DNA of 64,000 nt from CAYYTU01 sp964474655. GTDB lineage: Bacteria > Chloroflexota > Anaerolineae > B4-G1. The notes beneath the pieces were generated by a model. That model was not told the DNA's origin. It did not search any database and saw only the letters and a list, made by a program, of their open reading frames with translations. Of the stretch, positions 38,077-46,989 are shown one piece after another. The stretch lies in assembly GCA_964474655.1 (NCBI GenBank), contig CAYYTU010000010.1:6633-70632 (forward strand), written 5' to 3'. The position numbers were made by a program, and so were the translations under genes. Positions within the stretch are counted from its first letter, which is position 1. Every line of letters begins with the position of its first letter.

Positions 38077-40168
38077 CCCCCCTTCCCCGCCTCCTATGCG
38101 GGCTCGCCTGCCCGCTACCCCCAGGAGAGCCCTGCTCTTCACCATGGTAATCGTGCTCCTGGCGGCATGGGGGCTGCGAGTGTGTCGCCTGGAGACGGTC
38201 CCACCTGGCTGGCGCGACGACGAGCTGATCAACATTCACGCACTTTCAAATCAGCTGCTGAAGGGAGATTTCCCGCTCTACTACACCGGCGCCTCCGGAC
38301 ACGAACCCCTCTACCACCACCTGCACGCCGGCGTCCACGCCGTGCTGGGCTTCAACGTACTGAGCGGGCACATCCTATCGGCCGCGCTTGGCACGCTGAC
38401 CGTGGCGTTGAGCTACGCGCTGGCGCGACGGCTCTTTGGCCCCACGACAGCCCTTGTCTCGGCATTGGGGCTGACCACCTCATTCTGGTCGCTGATGTAC
38501 AGCCGCATCGCCCTGCGACACGTGATCCTGCCGCCGATGGCCCTGGTCACCCTCTACGTCTTCTGGCGCTTGTTGTCCGCCGAGACGCCGAAGCGTCGGC
38601 TCGGCGATTCGCTGATGCTCGGCCTGCTGCTTGGCCTCAGCCTCTATACCTACCCCGCCGCGCGGCTGCTGCCCGCGTTGCTGATGGCAATGAGCACTTA
38701 TATGGCCCTGGTCCACCGCGAGCCGATCCGACACCGGTGGCGCCATCTGTCGCTGGCCCTGCTCGTGATGGTCATCCTCGCTACGCCGCTCGGCGTCGCC
38801 ATCGCGCGGGGCCAGAGCCAGGCCGCCGCTGAGGGCATCGGGGCCGACGCCCGTCTGGCCGAGCTGGCATTGCCGCTGCGCAAGCTGAAAGCGGGCGATC
38901 CCCGTCCGCTACTCCAGACCACCTTGGGCACACTGGGAATGTTCCACGCCACCGGCGACCCCGAGTGGCTCTACAACATTCCCGGCCGCCCCGTCTTCAA
39001 CCTGCCGGGGGGACTACTCCTCTGGGCCGGAGTTGCCCTCTGCCTGGCTCGCTGGCGCGATCCGCGCTACGTCCTCCTGCTGCTCTGGCTGGGACTGGGC
39101 CTGCTGCCAGCCTTCCTCAGCATCCCCCCCGCCAGCCTTAGCCATACGATTCTGGCGCAGCCCGTGGCCTACGTTCTACCCTCCCTGGCCATCCTGGCCC
39201 TGGTCCAGGTTCCTCAGCGAATTCCAAAGAGCAATCGAAAAGCTCTTGCAATTCTATTATGCGGCCTCTTTCTGATCACCAACGGTGTGCGCGACCTCCA
39301 CGCCTACTTCATCAACTGGCCGCAACGGGGAATGACGCGCCTGCTCTATCGAGCTGACTACCGCGAGGCCGCCGACTACTTGAACGAACGCTCCGACATC
39401 AGCGATGTGGCGGTCTCCAGCGCCCTGCTTGGCCCCTGGGATCGGCTGGCGCTGGACGTGGACCTGACGAGGGACGATGTGACCATTCGTCTCTTCAACC
39501 CTGAGCGCGCGCTGGCCTGGACAGGTGATCAATCCAAAGCATCCGATGCAGGAGCAGCAGCTACGATCCTCACCTCCTGGCCAGCCCCCTCGCCCCCGAT
39601 AGAGGCCCTGCTGGAAGCCACGACCGAATCAGCGATAGAGATACCGCCAGCGCTCACGCGCTACGCACCTGAGCAAGAGAGACCTCATCCGGCGCACATA
39701 CTCTGCGGGTCGCGGTCGGCGACGCGCCCCCGAGCTTTCGCCAACGGACTGACGCTGATCGACGCCTGCTGGCAAGAGGGAAAACATCCCGAGCCCGGCG
39801 GCGAAGCGGCGCTGGTGACGGGCTGGCGCGTCGACCGGGCGCTGGAGCTGCCGCCGATGCCGATCGTGGCCAACCCGCCGCCGCCCGGCGTCTACAGCGG
39901 CCCCCGGCTGGCCATATTCGCGCACCTGCTGGACGCCGAGGGAGAACCGCTCGCCATCGACGATGGATTGTGGGTCGACCCGCTCACGCTCCGACCGGGC
40001 GATAGATTCGTCCAGATCCACCGCTTTACGCTGAAAGCGGCGCACTCTGAAGCGTCCTCTGCGCTGGCGATCGGCCTCTATGACCCCAAGACCGGTCAGC
40101 GCTGGATGCTGAAGGATGGGACGAGAGAAGATGATAATCAGGTCCTGCTACCTGTCGGAGAGGATTAG
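38069..40168 (+). CDS. PMT/ArnT-like membrane glycosyltransferase, paralog 2
   Basis: 699 residues. Same organisation as the preceding gene: N-terminal membrane block, acidic motif PPGWRDDELINIHA (Asp50, Asp51, Glu52), shared segments such as ALARRLFGPTTAL and the PEWLYNIPGRPVFN motif, and the same soluble C-terminal module (ALVTGWRVDRALELPP, AIFAHLLDAEGEPLA). Identity appears low overall but motifs align well, so this is an old tandem duplication. Its TAG stop lies in the target-site duplication of the adjoining R3 element. Confidence 0.8.
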   Translation: MANPPSPPPMRARLPATPRRALLFTMVIVLLAAWGLRVCRLETVPPGWRDDELINIHALSNQLLKGDFPLYYTGASGHEPLYHHLHAGVHAVLGFNVLSGHILSAALGTLTVALSYALARRLFGPTTALVSALGLTTSFWSLMYSRIALRHVILPPMALVTLYVFWRLLSAETPKRRLGDSLMLGLLLGLSLYTYPAARLLPALLMAMSTYMALVHREPIRHRWRHLSLALLVMVILATPLGVAIARGQSQAAAEGIGADARLAELALPLRKLKAGDPRPLLQTTLGTLGMFHATGDPEWLYNIPGRPVFNLPGGLLLWAGVALCLARWRDPRYVLLLLWLGLGLLPAFLSIPPASLSHTILAQPVAYVLPSLAILALVQVPQRIPKSNRKALAILLCGLFLITNGVRDLHAYFINWPQRGMTRLLYRADYREAADYLNERSDISDVAVSSALLGPWDRLALDVDLTRDDVTIRLFNPERALAWTGDQSKASDAGAAATILTSWPAPSPPIEALLEATTESAIEIPPALTRYAPEQERPHPAHILCGSRSATRPRAFANGLTLIDACWQEGKHPEPGGEAALVTGWRVDRALELPPMPIVANPPPPGVYSGPRLAIFAHLLDAEGEPLAIDDGLWVDPLTLRPGDRFVQIHRFTLKAAHSEASSALAIGLYDPKTGQRWMLKDGTREDDNQVLLPVGED

Positions 40169-40311
40169 TACTACAAGGAGATTTCAACGAAGTTGATCCC
40201 TCGATAGTCATCCTGAGCCGTTCGGCTGAGCTCAGGTCGAAACCTATCGAAGGATGACGACTTGGTGAAAATCGCACCCTTCGACAGGCTCGTCAAAGTC
40301 TCGTTGTAGTA
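40169..40311. mobile_element. MITE-like repeat R3, copy 1, with target-site duplication
   Basis: 143 bp. Inverted ends TACTACAAGGAGATTT and AAAGTCTCGTTGTAGTA (about 14 of 16 paired), flanked on both sides by TTAG. Interior carries GTCATCCTGAGCCGTTCGGC and CCCTTCGACAGGCTC, blocks common in dispersed bacterial repeats. A second copy is at 43939-44052. Confidence 0.75.
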
Positions 40312-40335
40312 TTAGAGGCAAATACAGCGTGAAGA

Positions 40336-40956
40336 TCACAAACTAACTTTGCGCGGCTGTGTGCGGCAATGCTCGGCCCGGATGATGGCCAGCACGTCAT
40401 CCACGGCCTGATCGAGCTGGCAGTCGCGGTTGACGACGGCATAATCGAACCGCGGCAGCTCCTTCATCTCCTCGCAGGCGGTAGCAATGCGCCTCCTCAG
40501 CTGCTCGGGGGAATCGCCGCCGCGATCGCGCAATCGCTGCACCAGCTCCTCCTCCGAGGAGGCCGTCAGAAAGATCAAGACGGCTTCCGGCGCCATCCGG
40601 CGGATAGTCGCCGCGCCTTGCACATCTATGCGCATCACCACGTCCTGGCCAGACGCCATCGCTTCCCGCACCTGCTGCTTGGGCACCCCCTTGTACTGCC
40701 CATAGACATCGGCGTGCTCCAGCAGTTCATCTTGCTCAACCATCCGCTCAAACTCATCGGTGGAGACGAAAAAGTAATCCTCCCCATGCACTTCCTCGGG
40801 GCGAGGCGGACGATCGGTGGCGGTGACGACGAAGTAAAAAGGACAACCTCGCTCCTCCATCCGCTGGACCAGACAATCCTTGCCCACGCCAGAAGGCCCG
40901 GAGATGACAATCAACAGGGGTTCAGGTTCAAAGTTATAGAGTTCTCGTTCTCGCAC
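40336..40956 (-). CDS. gmk: Guanylate kinase
   Basis: 206 residues. Phosphorylates GMP to GDP with ATP. P-loop region LLIVISGPSGVGKDCLVQRM; GMP-binding TATDRPPRPEEVHGEDYFFV; VMRIDVQGAATIRR; LIFLTASSEEELVQRLRDRG; FDYAVVNRD. In the Walker A motif the usual Ser/Thr after the lysine is Asp (GKD rather than GKS/T), an oddity for magnesium coordination, though the rest of the enzyme is intact. ATG 40956; the divergent zinc-ribbon gene starts 77 bp away. Confidence 0.92.
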   Translation of the reverse strand: MRERELYNFEPEPLLIVISGPSGVGKDCLVQRMEERGCPFYFVVTATDRPPRPEEVHGEDYFFVSTDEFERMVEQDELLEHADVYGQYKGVPKQQVREAMASGQDVVMRIDVQGAATIRRMAPEAVLIFLTASSEEELVQRLRDRGGDSPEQLRRRIATACEEMKELPRFDYAVVNRDCQLDQAVDDVLAIIRAEHCRTQPRKVSL

Positions 40957-40969
40957 AGATAGCTCCTAC

Positions 40970-40998
40970 TTGCAACATTGCCCGCAAATTGGTATATT
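40970..40998 (+). promoter_or_regulatory. Promoter of the FmdB-like gene
   Basis: -35 TTGCAA (40970-40975), 17 bp spacer, -10 TATATT (40993-40998), about 36 bases before ATG 41034. Confidence 0.55.
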
Positions 40999-41033
40999 GA
41001 TAACCGCAACCACAAATAACGAGGGAGGTTAAT

Positions 41034-41435
41034 ATGCCAATTTACGAGTATTACTGTCACGATTGCAAAAAGCGCGTTTCAGTATTCTGGCGTACATTTT
41101 CCGAGGCGACCGAGGGCACGCCCACTTGCCCGGAATGTGAAGGGGAAGAACTGACCCGGCTCGTCTCTCGCGTGCGGATCGTCCGTTCCGAGGAGAGCCG
41201 TCTAGAGGATCTAGCCGATCCCAGCAATCTCCCCGACTTCGATGAAAACGATCCCAAAAGCCTGGGCCGTTGGATGCGCAAGATGAGCGACGAGGTGGGC
41301 GAGGATTTGGGGCCGGAGTTCGACGAAGTAGTGGGGCGGCTGGAGGCCGGCGAGGACCCCGAAGAGATCGAAAAATCAATGCCCGATCTGATGGGTGAAG
41401 GCGGAGAGGACTTCGGCGGCGAGATGGGCATGTGA
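41034..41435 (+). CDS. FmdB-type zinc ribbon protein
   Basis: 133 residues. N-terminal putative regulatory FmdB zinc ribbon: MPIYEYYCHDCKKRVSVF and PTCPECEGEELTRLVSRV, a CxxC...CxxC site (Cys8, 11, 32, 35). The remaining 80 residues are very acidic with a terminal Gly/Glu/Asp-rich tail. The family has been called regulatory in methylotrophs but its role is not established. Ribosome-binding site GAGGGAGGTTA before ATG. Confidence 0.88.
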   Translation: MPIYEYYCHDCKKRVSVFWRTFSEATEGTPTCPECEGEELTRLVSRVRIVRSEESRLEDLADPSNLPDFDENDPKSLGRWMRKMSDEVGEDLGPEFDEVVGRLEAGEDPEEIEKSMPDLMGEGGEDFGGEMGM

Positions 41436-41439
41436 GCAC

Positions 41440-42069
41440 CTAGCTCGCGACGTCCAATCGCTTCGCCACCGCTGCCCTGATCTCGGCTTGCACGTCCTCC
41501 ACCGGGCGACTGGCGTCGATCATCTCCCAACGGTCTCGGTCAGCTTCGACCAGCGCCAGGTAGCCAGCACGGACCCGGCGATGGAACGCCAACGCCTCGG
41601 CATCCATCCGATTCCACTCCTCACCGCCCAATCGACGGCGTTGCAGTCCCTCCTCGGGCAGAATATCCAGATAGAACGTCAAATCTGGCTTCAGGCCGCC
41701 GGTGGCGAAATCGGTGATGGCTCGGATCTTCGCCAGATCCAATGCCCGTCCATACCCCTGATAGGCCAACGTGCTATCGGCGTAACGATCGCTGATCACA
41801 ATCTTCCCCTTCGCCAGCGCCGGTCGAATCAGCTGCGCCACGTGCTGCGCCCGATCAGCCGAATAGAGTAGAATCTCCGTCCGGGCGTCCATCGCCGTGT
41901 TAGCCGGGTCGTGTAGCACAGTGCGAATTTGATCGCCGATGTCCGTGCCGCCCGGCTCGCGGGTCAACACTACCTCGCACGCCCGCACGCGCAGCCACTT
42001 GACCAGCAGCCGCAGCTGAGTGGTCTTGCCGCTGCCGTCCGGCCCCTCAAACGTAATGAAAAGGCCCAT
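41440..42069 (-). CDS. tmk: Thymidylate kinase
   Basis: 209 residues. P-loop MGLFITFEGPDGSGKTTQLR, dTMP-binding REPGGTDIGDQIR, catalytic/base DRY motif KIVISDRYADSTLAYQG, and LID-like RRRLGGEEWNRMD. Makes dTDP from dTMP. Converges with the FmdB-like gene four bases away and lies two bases downstream of the R3H ATPase gene, with which it is probably co-transcribed. Confidence 0.94.
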   Translation of the reverse strand: MGLFITFEGPDGSGKTTQLRLLVKWLRVRACEVVLTREPGGTDIGDQIRTVLHDPANTAMDARTEILLYSADRAQHVAQLIRPALAKGKIVISDRYADSTLAYQGYGRALDLAKIRAITDFATGGLKPDLTFYLDILPEEGLQRRRLGGEEWNRMDAEALAFHRRVRAGYLALVEADRDRWEMIDASRPVEDVQAEIRAAVAKRLDVAS

Positions 42070-42071
42070 CG

Positions 42072-43676
42072 CTATTCCCGAAAGATCCGCACGCGGCGAT
42101 TAGGCTCTTGGCCCCGTGACTTGGAGGCCAGATCGGCGGAGCGGGCCAGCTCGTGTTGACGACGCCGCACGTAAGCGTTCTGAGGCTCGAGCTCCATCTC
42201 GACCGCGCCCTCCAATACCTGCTGAATGGCTTCCTCCGCCTCCCGCAAAGCACGCTTCAATGAATCCTCCGCTTCATTCTCCAGGTCGAACACGTCGCTG
42301 AGGCAAGACTTCATCTGGGGGACCGTGTTGGCCCGTAGGACGTAGATGGGCAAGTTGCGCTGCTCGGCATCCTTGATCACCTTGGGGCGCTTGCGATAGA
42401 ATCGTTTGGTGGTAAACACTATATCGGCCTGGCCCAGATCCTTCACCAAATGGATGGGCACCTGCATACGCGCGGCTGCCTCCTCCAGGCGATCGCGCGT
42501 GATCCCATAGGGGAAGATCTGCACCGGTTCCGGGGCTGGTGAAGGGACCGGTGAAGGTGCCGGAGGAACGCGCGAAGGAGCCTGTGGCGGCGTCGCGGGG
42601 GGCGCTGCGGAGGTCCGACGCTGCCCTGTTTCCCGCTCTCGTAGCGATGTCGTGGCCGTTTTCTCGGTGTGAATCTCTCCTTCCGCGTCGCGATAGCGAA
42701 GTTCCACCTTGGAGGGCTGCTGACCGCGCAGCAAAGCATCGACTGAGCCGGCCACGCTGTAATGGACGATCAGACGCTGACGGGCCTCAATCTCGATCAA
42801 CATATCGAACGTCGGCGGCGCACGGCGCTCCAGAATCGTCTTCTGAGTCTGACGCCGACGGGCCTCCTCGTCAGAGAGCGTGACGCTCTCCACGCCGCCC
42901 ACCAGATCGGCCAGCGTGGGGTTGAGCAACAAGTTATCCAGCGTGTTGCCGTGCGCGGTGGCGATCAGCTGGACGCCGCGCTCGGCGATCGTGCGGGCGG
43001 CCACCGCCTCCATCTCGCGCCCTATCTCGTCGATGACGATCACCTCTGGATTGTGATTCTCCACCGCTTCAATCATCACCTCGTGCTGGAGGACCGGCTC
43101 CGCCACCTGCATCCGACGGGCCCGCCCGATCGCCGGATGAGGAATGTCGCCATCGCCACCGATCTCGTTGGAAGTATCGACGATGACCACCCGCTTCTTT
43201 TCCGCCAGGACGCGGGCAGCTTCGCGGAGCATCGTCGTCTTCCCCACGCCGGGACGTCCCAACAGCAAGATACTACTGCCGCTTTCGATTATATCCTGGA
43301 TGATAGCAATAGTGCCATAGACAGCCCGGCCCACGCGGCAGGTCAAGCCAACAACATCACCCTTGCGATTCCGAATGGCGGCGATGCGGTGGAGGGTACG
43401 AGCGATACCAGCGCGGTTGTCAGCGTCGAACTCACCGACGCGCTCCACCACGTAGTCGATCTCGTCGCGCGTCACCTCCGTGCGACGCAACACGACTTCC
43501 TCGTCAGTATAACGCGCCGTGGGCACGCGGCCCAGATCCAGGATCACCTCCAACAGATCATCCCGGCGCCCAATCTTTTGCACGGAAGCCCGGATATCTT
43601 CCGGTAAGACCCTCATAATCGCATCGAGATCGTCGGTGATGTGATTATACAAATACTCTTTAGAAGATTCGTTCAT
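42072..43676 (-). CDS. Ycf45/SpoIIIAA-like AAA ATPase with R3H domain
   Basis: 534 residues. A RecA-like ATPase core resembling SpoIIIAA and plastid Ycf45: Walker A ILLLGRPGVGKTTMLREAAR (about 137-156), VVIVDTSNEIGGDGDIPHPA, Walker B EVIVIDEIGREMEA, and QLIATAHGNTLDNLL. A low-complexity Pro-rich linker (RVPPAPSPVPSPAPEP) leads to a C-terminal domain (FPYGITRDRLEEAAARMQVP) and a terminal R3H nucleic-acid-binding motif NAYVRRRQHELARSADL. Function in non-sporulating bacteria is unknown; single-stranded nucleic acid binding is likely. Confidence 0.88.
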   Translation of the reverse strand: MNESSKEYLYNHITDDLDAIMRVLPEDIRASVQKIGRRDDLLEVILDLGRVPTARYTDEEVVLRRTEVTRDEIDYVVERVGEFDADNRAGIARTLHRIAAIRNRKGDVVGLTCRVGRAVYGTIAIIQDIIESGSSILLLGRPGVGKTTMLREAARVLAEKKRVVIVDTSNEIGGDGDIPHPAIGRARRMQVAEPVLQHEVMIEAVENHNPEVIVIDEIGREMEAVAARTIAERGVQLIATAHGNTLDNLLLNPTLADLVGGVESVTLSDEEARRRQTQKTILERRAPPTFDMLIEIEARQRLIVHYSVAGSVDALLRGQQPSKVELRYRDAEGEIHTEKTATTSLRERETGQRRTSAAPPATPPQAPSRVPPAPSPVPSPAPEPVQIFPYGITRDRLEEAAARMQVPIHLVKDLGQADIVFTTKRFYRKRPKVIKDAEQRNLPIYVLRANTVPQMKSCLSDVFDLENEAEDSLKRALREAEEAIQQVLEGAVEMELEPQNAYVRRRQHELARSADLASKSRGQEPNRRVRIFRE

Positions 43677-43824
43677 AATGCTCGATTCTGCTCTGCCCGC
43701 TCGGTCATCACACTACGCGAAATTACAGCACGTCGACGGTAAAACAAACCGTCTCGTGGGTATTGTACCCCATTCAAAAGGAGCGTCAACGCTTGCCCTC
43801 TGGTCGATCAGATGATTTTTCCAC

Positions 43825-43856
43825 CAAAAAAAGCCCAGCAGGTACCTGCTGGGCTT
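43825..43856 (-). terminator. Terminator of tRNA-Gly
   Basis: Self-complementary AAGCCCAGCAGG-TACC-type palindrome (43831-43856) followed on the minus strand by TTTTTT (43830-43825). Ten bases downstream of the tRNA. Confidence 0.85.
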
Positions 43857-43865
43857 AACTGGCAG

Positions 43866-43937
43866 AGCGGGTGACGGGACTCGAACCCGTGACATTCAGC
43901 TTGGGAAGCTGACGTTCTACCGCTAAACTACACCCGC
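43866..43937 (-). tRNA. tRNA-Gly (anticodon CCC)
   Basis: Minus-strand cloverleaf: acceptor GCGGGTG / CACCCGC, D-arm with TAGTTTAGCGGTAGA, anticodon arm CAGCTTCCCAAGCTG with loop TTCCCAA and anticodon CCC, T-arm CGGGTTCGAGTCCCG, discriminator T. CCA is not encoded. Confidence 0.93.
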
Positions 43938-43938
43938 T

Positions 43939-44052
43939 TGATACTACTCAAGTCATCCTGAGCCGTTCGGCTGAGCTCACGCCGAAACCTATCGACTTGG
44001 CAAAAATCGTACCCTTCGACGGGCTCAAAGTGCTTGCCACGTCATAGTATTA
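43939..44052. repeat. Repeat R3, copy 2
   Basis: Related to 40169-40311: shares GTCATCCTGAGCCGTTCGGC, CGAAACCTATCGA, CCCTTCGAC and TAGTATTAG. Shorter and with more degenerate ends. It lies immediately upstream (5') of the tRNA gene. Confidence 0.7.
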
Positions 44053-44103
44053 GCGTCTATAATTATACTGCTCAGGCGCCAGATGTCAAATTAGACGAGA
44101 CTG

Positions 44104-44262
44104 CGGGCAAACGAAGCGATTCTAGGATAGCCCAGACGCCTTAGATTGCTTACAGACGCGCTTACCGAGCGTATCAACCCCCGCCGCTTCGTTTGCCTTG
44201 TTCGCATCGGAGCACACTCCGGGGTATTGAAGGCACTTTCGCAGACGATTCGCTTCGGAAAC
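44104..44262. repeat. Repeat R1, copy 4 (complete)
   Basis: 159 bp, same orientation as the copy at 1421: GGGCAAACGAAGCGATTCTA to CGATTCGCTTCG. The following 200 bp (44263-44466) contain no other recognised signal except the ribosome-binding site GAGGAGAAAGGGA of the next gene. Confidence 0.8.
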
Positions 44263-44466
44263 TCAAGGTGACCATTAGTTGCAGACTCGGCCGGAAAGAT
44301 TATAATGACTGGAGCTCCAGGTAATGCTAACTCTCCCACGACCTCGGCGCCGCAACGAGCGTCCCTACCTGCACAAACACTGCTCCCGTGCCATCAACAC
44401 CAATAGTGCTGCCGGCACTCAGATCAGAGTCAGTTCAGAGATAGATCAGAGGAGAAAGGGAACCGA

Positions 44467-46878
44467 ATGAGCATCTACATTGGGCTTTTTCTACTTTCGG
44501 TCGCCACTCTCGCCTTTGAGATCAACCTGACGCGTATCTTCTCCGTCGCGCAGTTCTATCACTTCGCCTTTATGGTGGTCAGCCTGGCGCTACTCGGCTT
44601 CGGCGCCAGCGGCACTTTTCTCGCCCTACGAAAGCGTTCCGATCCCGCCGCCAAGCCCCACAGGCTCCACCGAACGCTGAAATGGTTAAGCTGGGGCTTC
44701 GCCCTCACGATCATCGGCTCCTACGCGCTCACGCTTTACGTGCCCTTCGACTCCTTTCGGATCGCGCATAACTGGTGGCAAGGTGGTATCCTGGCGCTCC
44801 ATTACGTGGCATTGGCGATTCCCTTCCTCTGCAGCGGGGCCGCTGTGGGCTTACTGATGGAGACCAGGCCCCAAAAAGCCAACCGCATCTATGCGGCTAA
44901 CCTGACCGGCTCAGCTCTCGGATGCGTAATCGCCATCGCTGCGCCCTCCTCGATAGGTGGAGAAGGCGTGATCCTCCTGGCCGCTGCCATCGCCCTGCTT
45001 TCCGCTCTCGCTTTCCAAATAAACGTTCCCTCCCACCAGCGAGACGTTGCTCACGCCACCGATTGGGCTGCAAAAGCATCCACTTTGATCCTGCTGATGC
45101 TCCTATTGCTGGTCGCCTGGTACACGCCGTCCTTCCTGGAGATCCGTCTTTCCCCCTACAAGAGCTTGAGCCAGATCCTGCTCTACCCCGACGCCGATCT
45201 GATTTTCCGGCGCTGGAACAGCTTCTCGCGCGTGGACGTCGTCCGCTCCGCCAGCATCCGCGCCCTGCCTGGCAGCGGCTTCCGTTGCGACGAGGCGCCT
45301 CCGGCTCAGCTGGGCCTGACCGTCGACGGCGATGACCTGACCACTATCAATCAAGTCACCGGCGACTTCAGCGGGCTGGCTTTCACCGACTGCCTGCTGA
45401 CCGCGCTGCCCTATCGGCTGCGGCCCCAGGCCCGCGCGCTGGTGCTGGAGCCGCGCGGGGGGCTCGATGTGTTGACCGCGCTGGCGGAAGGGGCCGCGTC
45501 GGTCACGGCTGTGGAACCAAACGCGATCATCGTCCAGGCCGTGCGCCAGCAAGGCAAATGGGCCGGTAACTTGTACGACCATCCACGGGTGCGCGTGGTG
45601 GAAGAAAAAGGACGCACCTATGCTCGCCGATCCCAATCGCAATACGATGTCTTGGCACTGGCGCTGAACACGCCCCAGCAGACCGTCACCTCCGGCGCGT
45701 ACAGCCTGAACGAGGATTATCGCTACACCGTGCAGGCTTTCGTAGATTATCTGGCGCGGCTGGAAGAGGGCGGCCTGCTGATGGTGCCACGCTGGCTTCA
45801 GATGCCACCCTCGGAGTCGATCCGCGCCTTCGCCCTGGCGATAGAAGCCATCGAACGCACCGGCGGCGATCCAGCGACCAGCCTCGTGGCGCTGCGCAGC
45901 TACCGCCAGATGCTGATCTTGGCCCGACGCGGTCCCTTCACCGACCAGGAACTATCGGCAATCCGCAGCTTCGCTGAGCAGCGCGCCTTCGATCTGGTCT
46001 ACTTGCCCAATCTCCAACCCGACGAGGTCAACCGCCAAAACGTCCTATCGGAACCGATCTATCACCAGGCATATGTGGAGCTGCTGGAGACGGAGGATCG
46101 TCCAGGCTGGTATCAGCGTTCGCGCTTCGACATCGAGCCGCCGACCGATGATCGGCCATTCTTCGGCCATTTCTTCAAGTGGGAACAAGCCTCAGAGGTG
46201 CTGGCGATGGCCGGTCACACCTGGCAACCCTTCGGGGGAGCGGGATACTTCGTGCTTCTGATCTTGTTGGCGCTGTCCGTGATCGCAGCAGCTGGGCTGA
46301 TCCTGATCCCGCTGGCAAAAGTGAAGCGGCGCGGGGGGCCGCTGGGCCCGGTCTTGATCTACTTCGCGCTGCTGGGTATGGGGTTTCTGTGTGTGGAAAT
46401 ACCACTCTTACAGCGCTTCATTCTCTTTCTGGGCCATCCGGCTTACGCGATAGCGACCGTGTTGTTCGCCATTCTGCTCTTCTCTGGACTGGGTAGCATA
46501 GCCTCCGAACGTATAAACCTGCGCTTGGTGCTGATACTTTTGCCCGCGCTCGTGGGCGTCTATACGCTGGGGCTGCCGAAGCTGTTCGATCTGGCGCTGG
46601 GGCTGCCGCTTTGGGGGCGCTTGATCGTGGCGGTGGTCACACTGGCCCCGGTGGGGCTGCTGATGGGGATGCCGTTTCCCAAGGGTATGAGCCTTCTGGA
46701 AAGGCAGGCGCCGGGTCTGATTACGTGGGCCTGGGGGATAAACGGCGCCATCTCGGTCGTGGCCTCGGTCCTGGCCGCATTGCTGGCGCTTTCGTTCGGC
46801 TTCTCCACCGTGCTGGCCGTCGGCGCAGCCTGTTACCTGAGCGCGTGGGGCGCTGTAGCGCGCGTCCACAAGCCCTGA
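44467..46878 (+). CDS. Membrane-embedded spermidine-synthase-like protein
   Basis: 803 residues with three parts: an N-terminal block of about six membrane helices (residues 1-225), a soluble Rossmann-fold domain resembling spermidine synthase (about 300-530: ARALVLEPRGGLDVLTALAE, VTAVEPNAIIVQAVRQ, HPRVRVVEEKGRTYARR, YDVLALALNTPQQTV), and a second membrane block (about 590-800, with MPFPKGMSLLERQAPGLITW). The usual spermidine-synthase catalytic Asp in DGP/DSSDP is not obvious (here ALALNTPQ), so polyamine synthesis is doubtful; a methyltransferase-fold carrier or transporter-like role is possible. Confidence 0.8.
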   Translation: MSIYIGLFLLSVATLAFEINLTRIFSVAQFYHFAFMVVSLALLGFGASGTFLALRKRSDPAAKPHRLHRTLKWLSWGFALTIIGSYALTLYVPFDSFRIAHNWWQGGILALHYVALAIPFLCSGAAVGLLMETRPQKANRIYAANLTGSALGCVIAIAAPSSIGGEGVILLAAAIALLSALAFQINVPSHQRDVAHATDWAAKASTLILLMLLLLVAWYTPSFLEIRLSPYKSLSQILLYPDADLIFRRWNSFSRVDVVRSASIRALPGSGFRCDEAPPAQLGLTVDGDDLTTINQVTGDFSGLAFTDCLLTALPYRLRPQARALVLEPRGGLDVLTALAEGAASVTAVEPNAIIVQAVRQQGKWAGNLYDHPRVRVVEEKGRTYARRSQSQYDVLALALNTPQQTVTSGAYSLNEDYRYTVQAFVDYLARLEEGGLLMVPRWLQMPPSESIRAFALAIEAIERTGGDPATSLVALRSYRQMLILARRGPFTDQELSAIRSFAEQRAFDLVYLPNLQPDEVNRQNVLSEPIYHQAYVELLETEDRPGWYQRSRFDIEPPTDDRPFFGHFFKWEQASEVLAMAGHTWQPFGGAGYFVLLILLALSVIAAAGLILIPLAKVKRRGGPLGPVLIYFALLGMGFLCVEIPLLQRFILFLGHPAYAIATVLFAILLFSGLGSIASERINLRLVLILLPALVGVYTLGLPKLFDLALGLPLWGRLIVAVVTLAPVGLLMGMPFPKGMSLLERQAPGLITWAWGINGAISVVASVLAALLALSFGFSTVLAVGAACYLSAWGAVARVHKP

Positions 46879-46989
46879 CTCGCACGGCTAATTCGCCGCT
46901 ATCCCCGCCGGGTAAGCGGGGGAAGGAAGTGCATACGCATCAGGCTAACCAGCGCGACGCACAAGACCGTTACGATCGCAGTCCAATGG

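Noticed and set aside
46903..46921. CCCCGC/GCGGGG hairpin between convergent genes
   Set aside because: Only 6 bp with no T-run on either strand; too weak to call a terminator.
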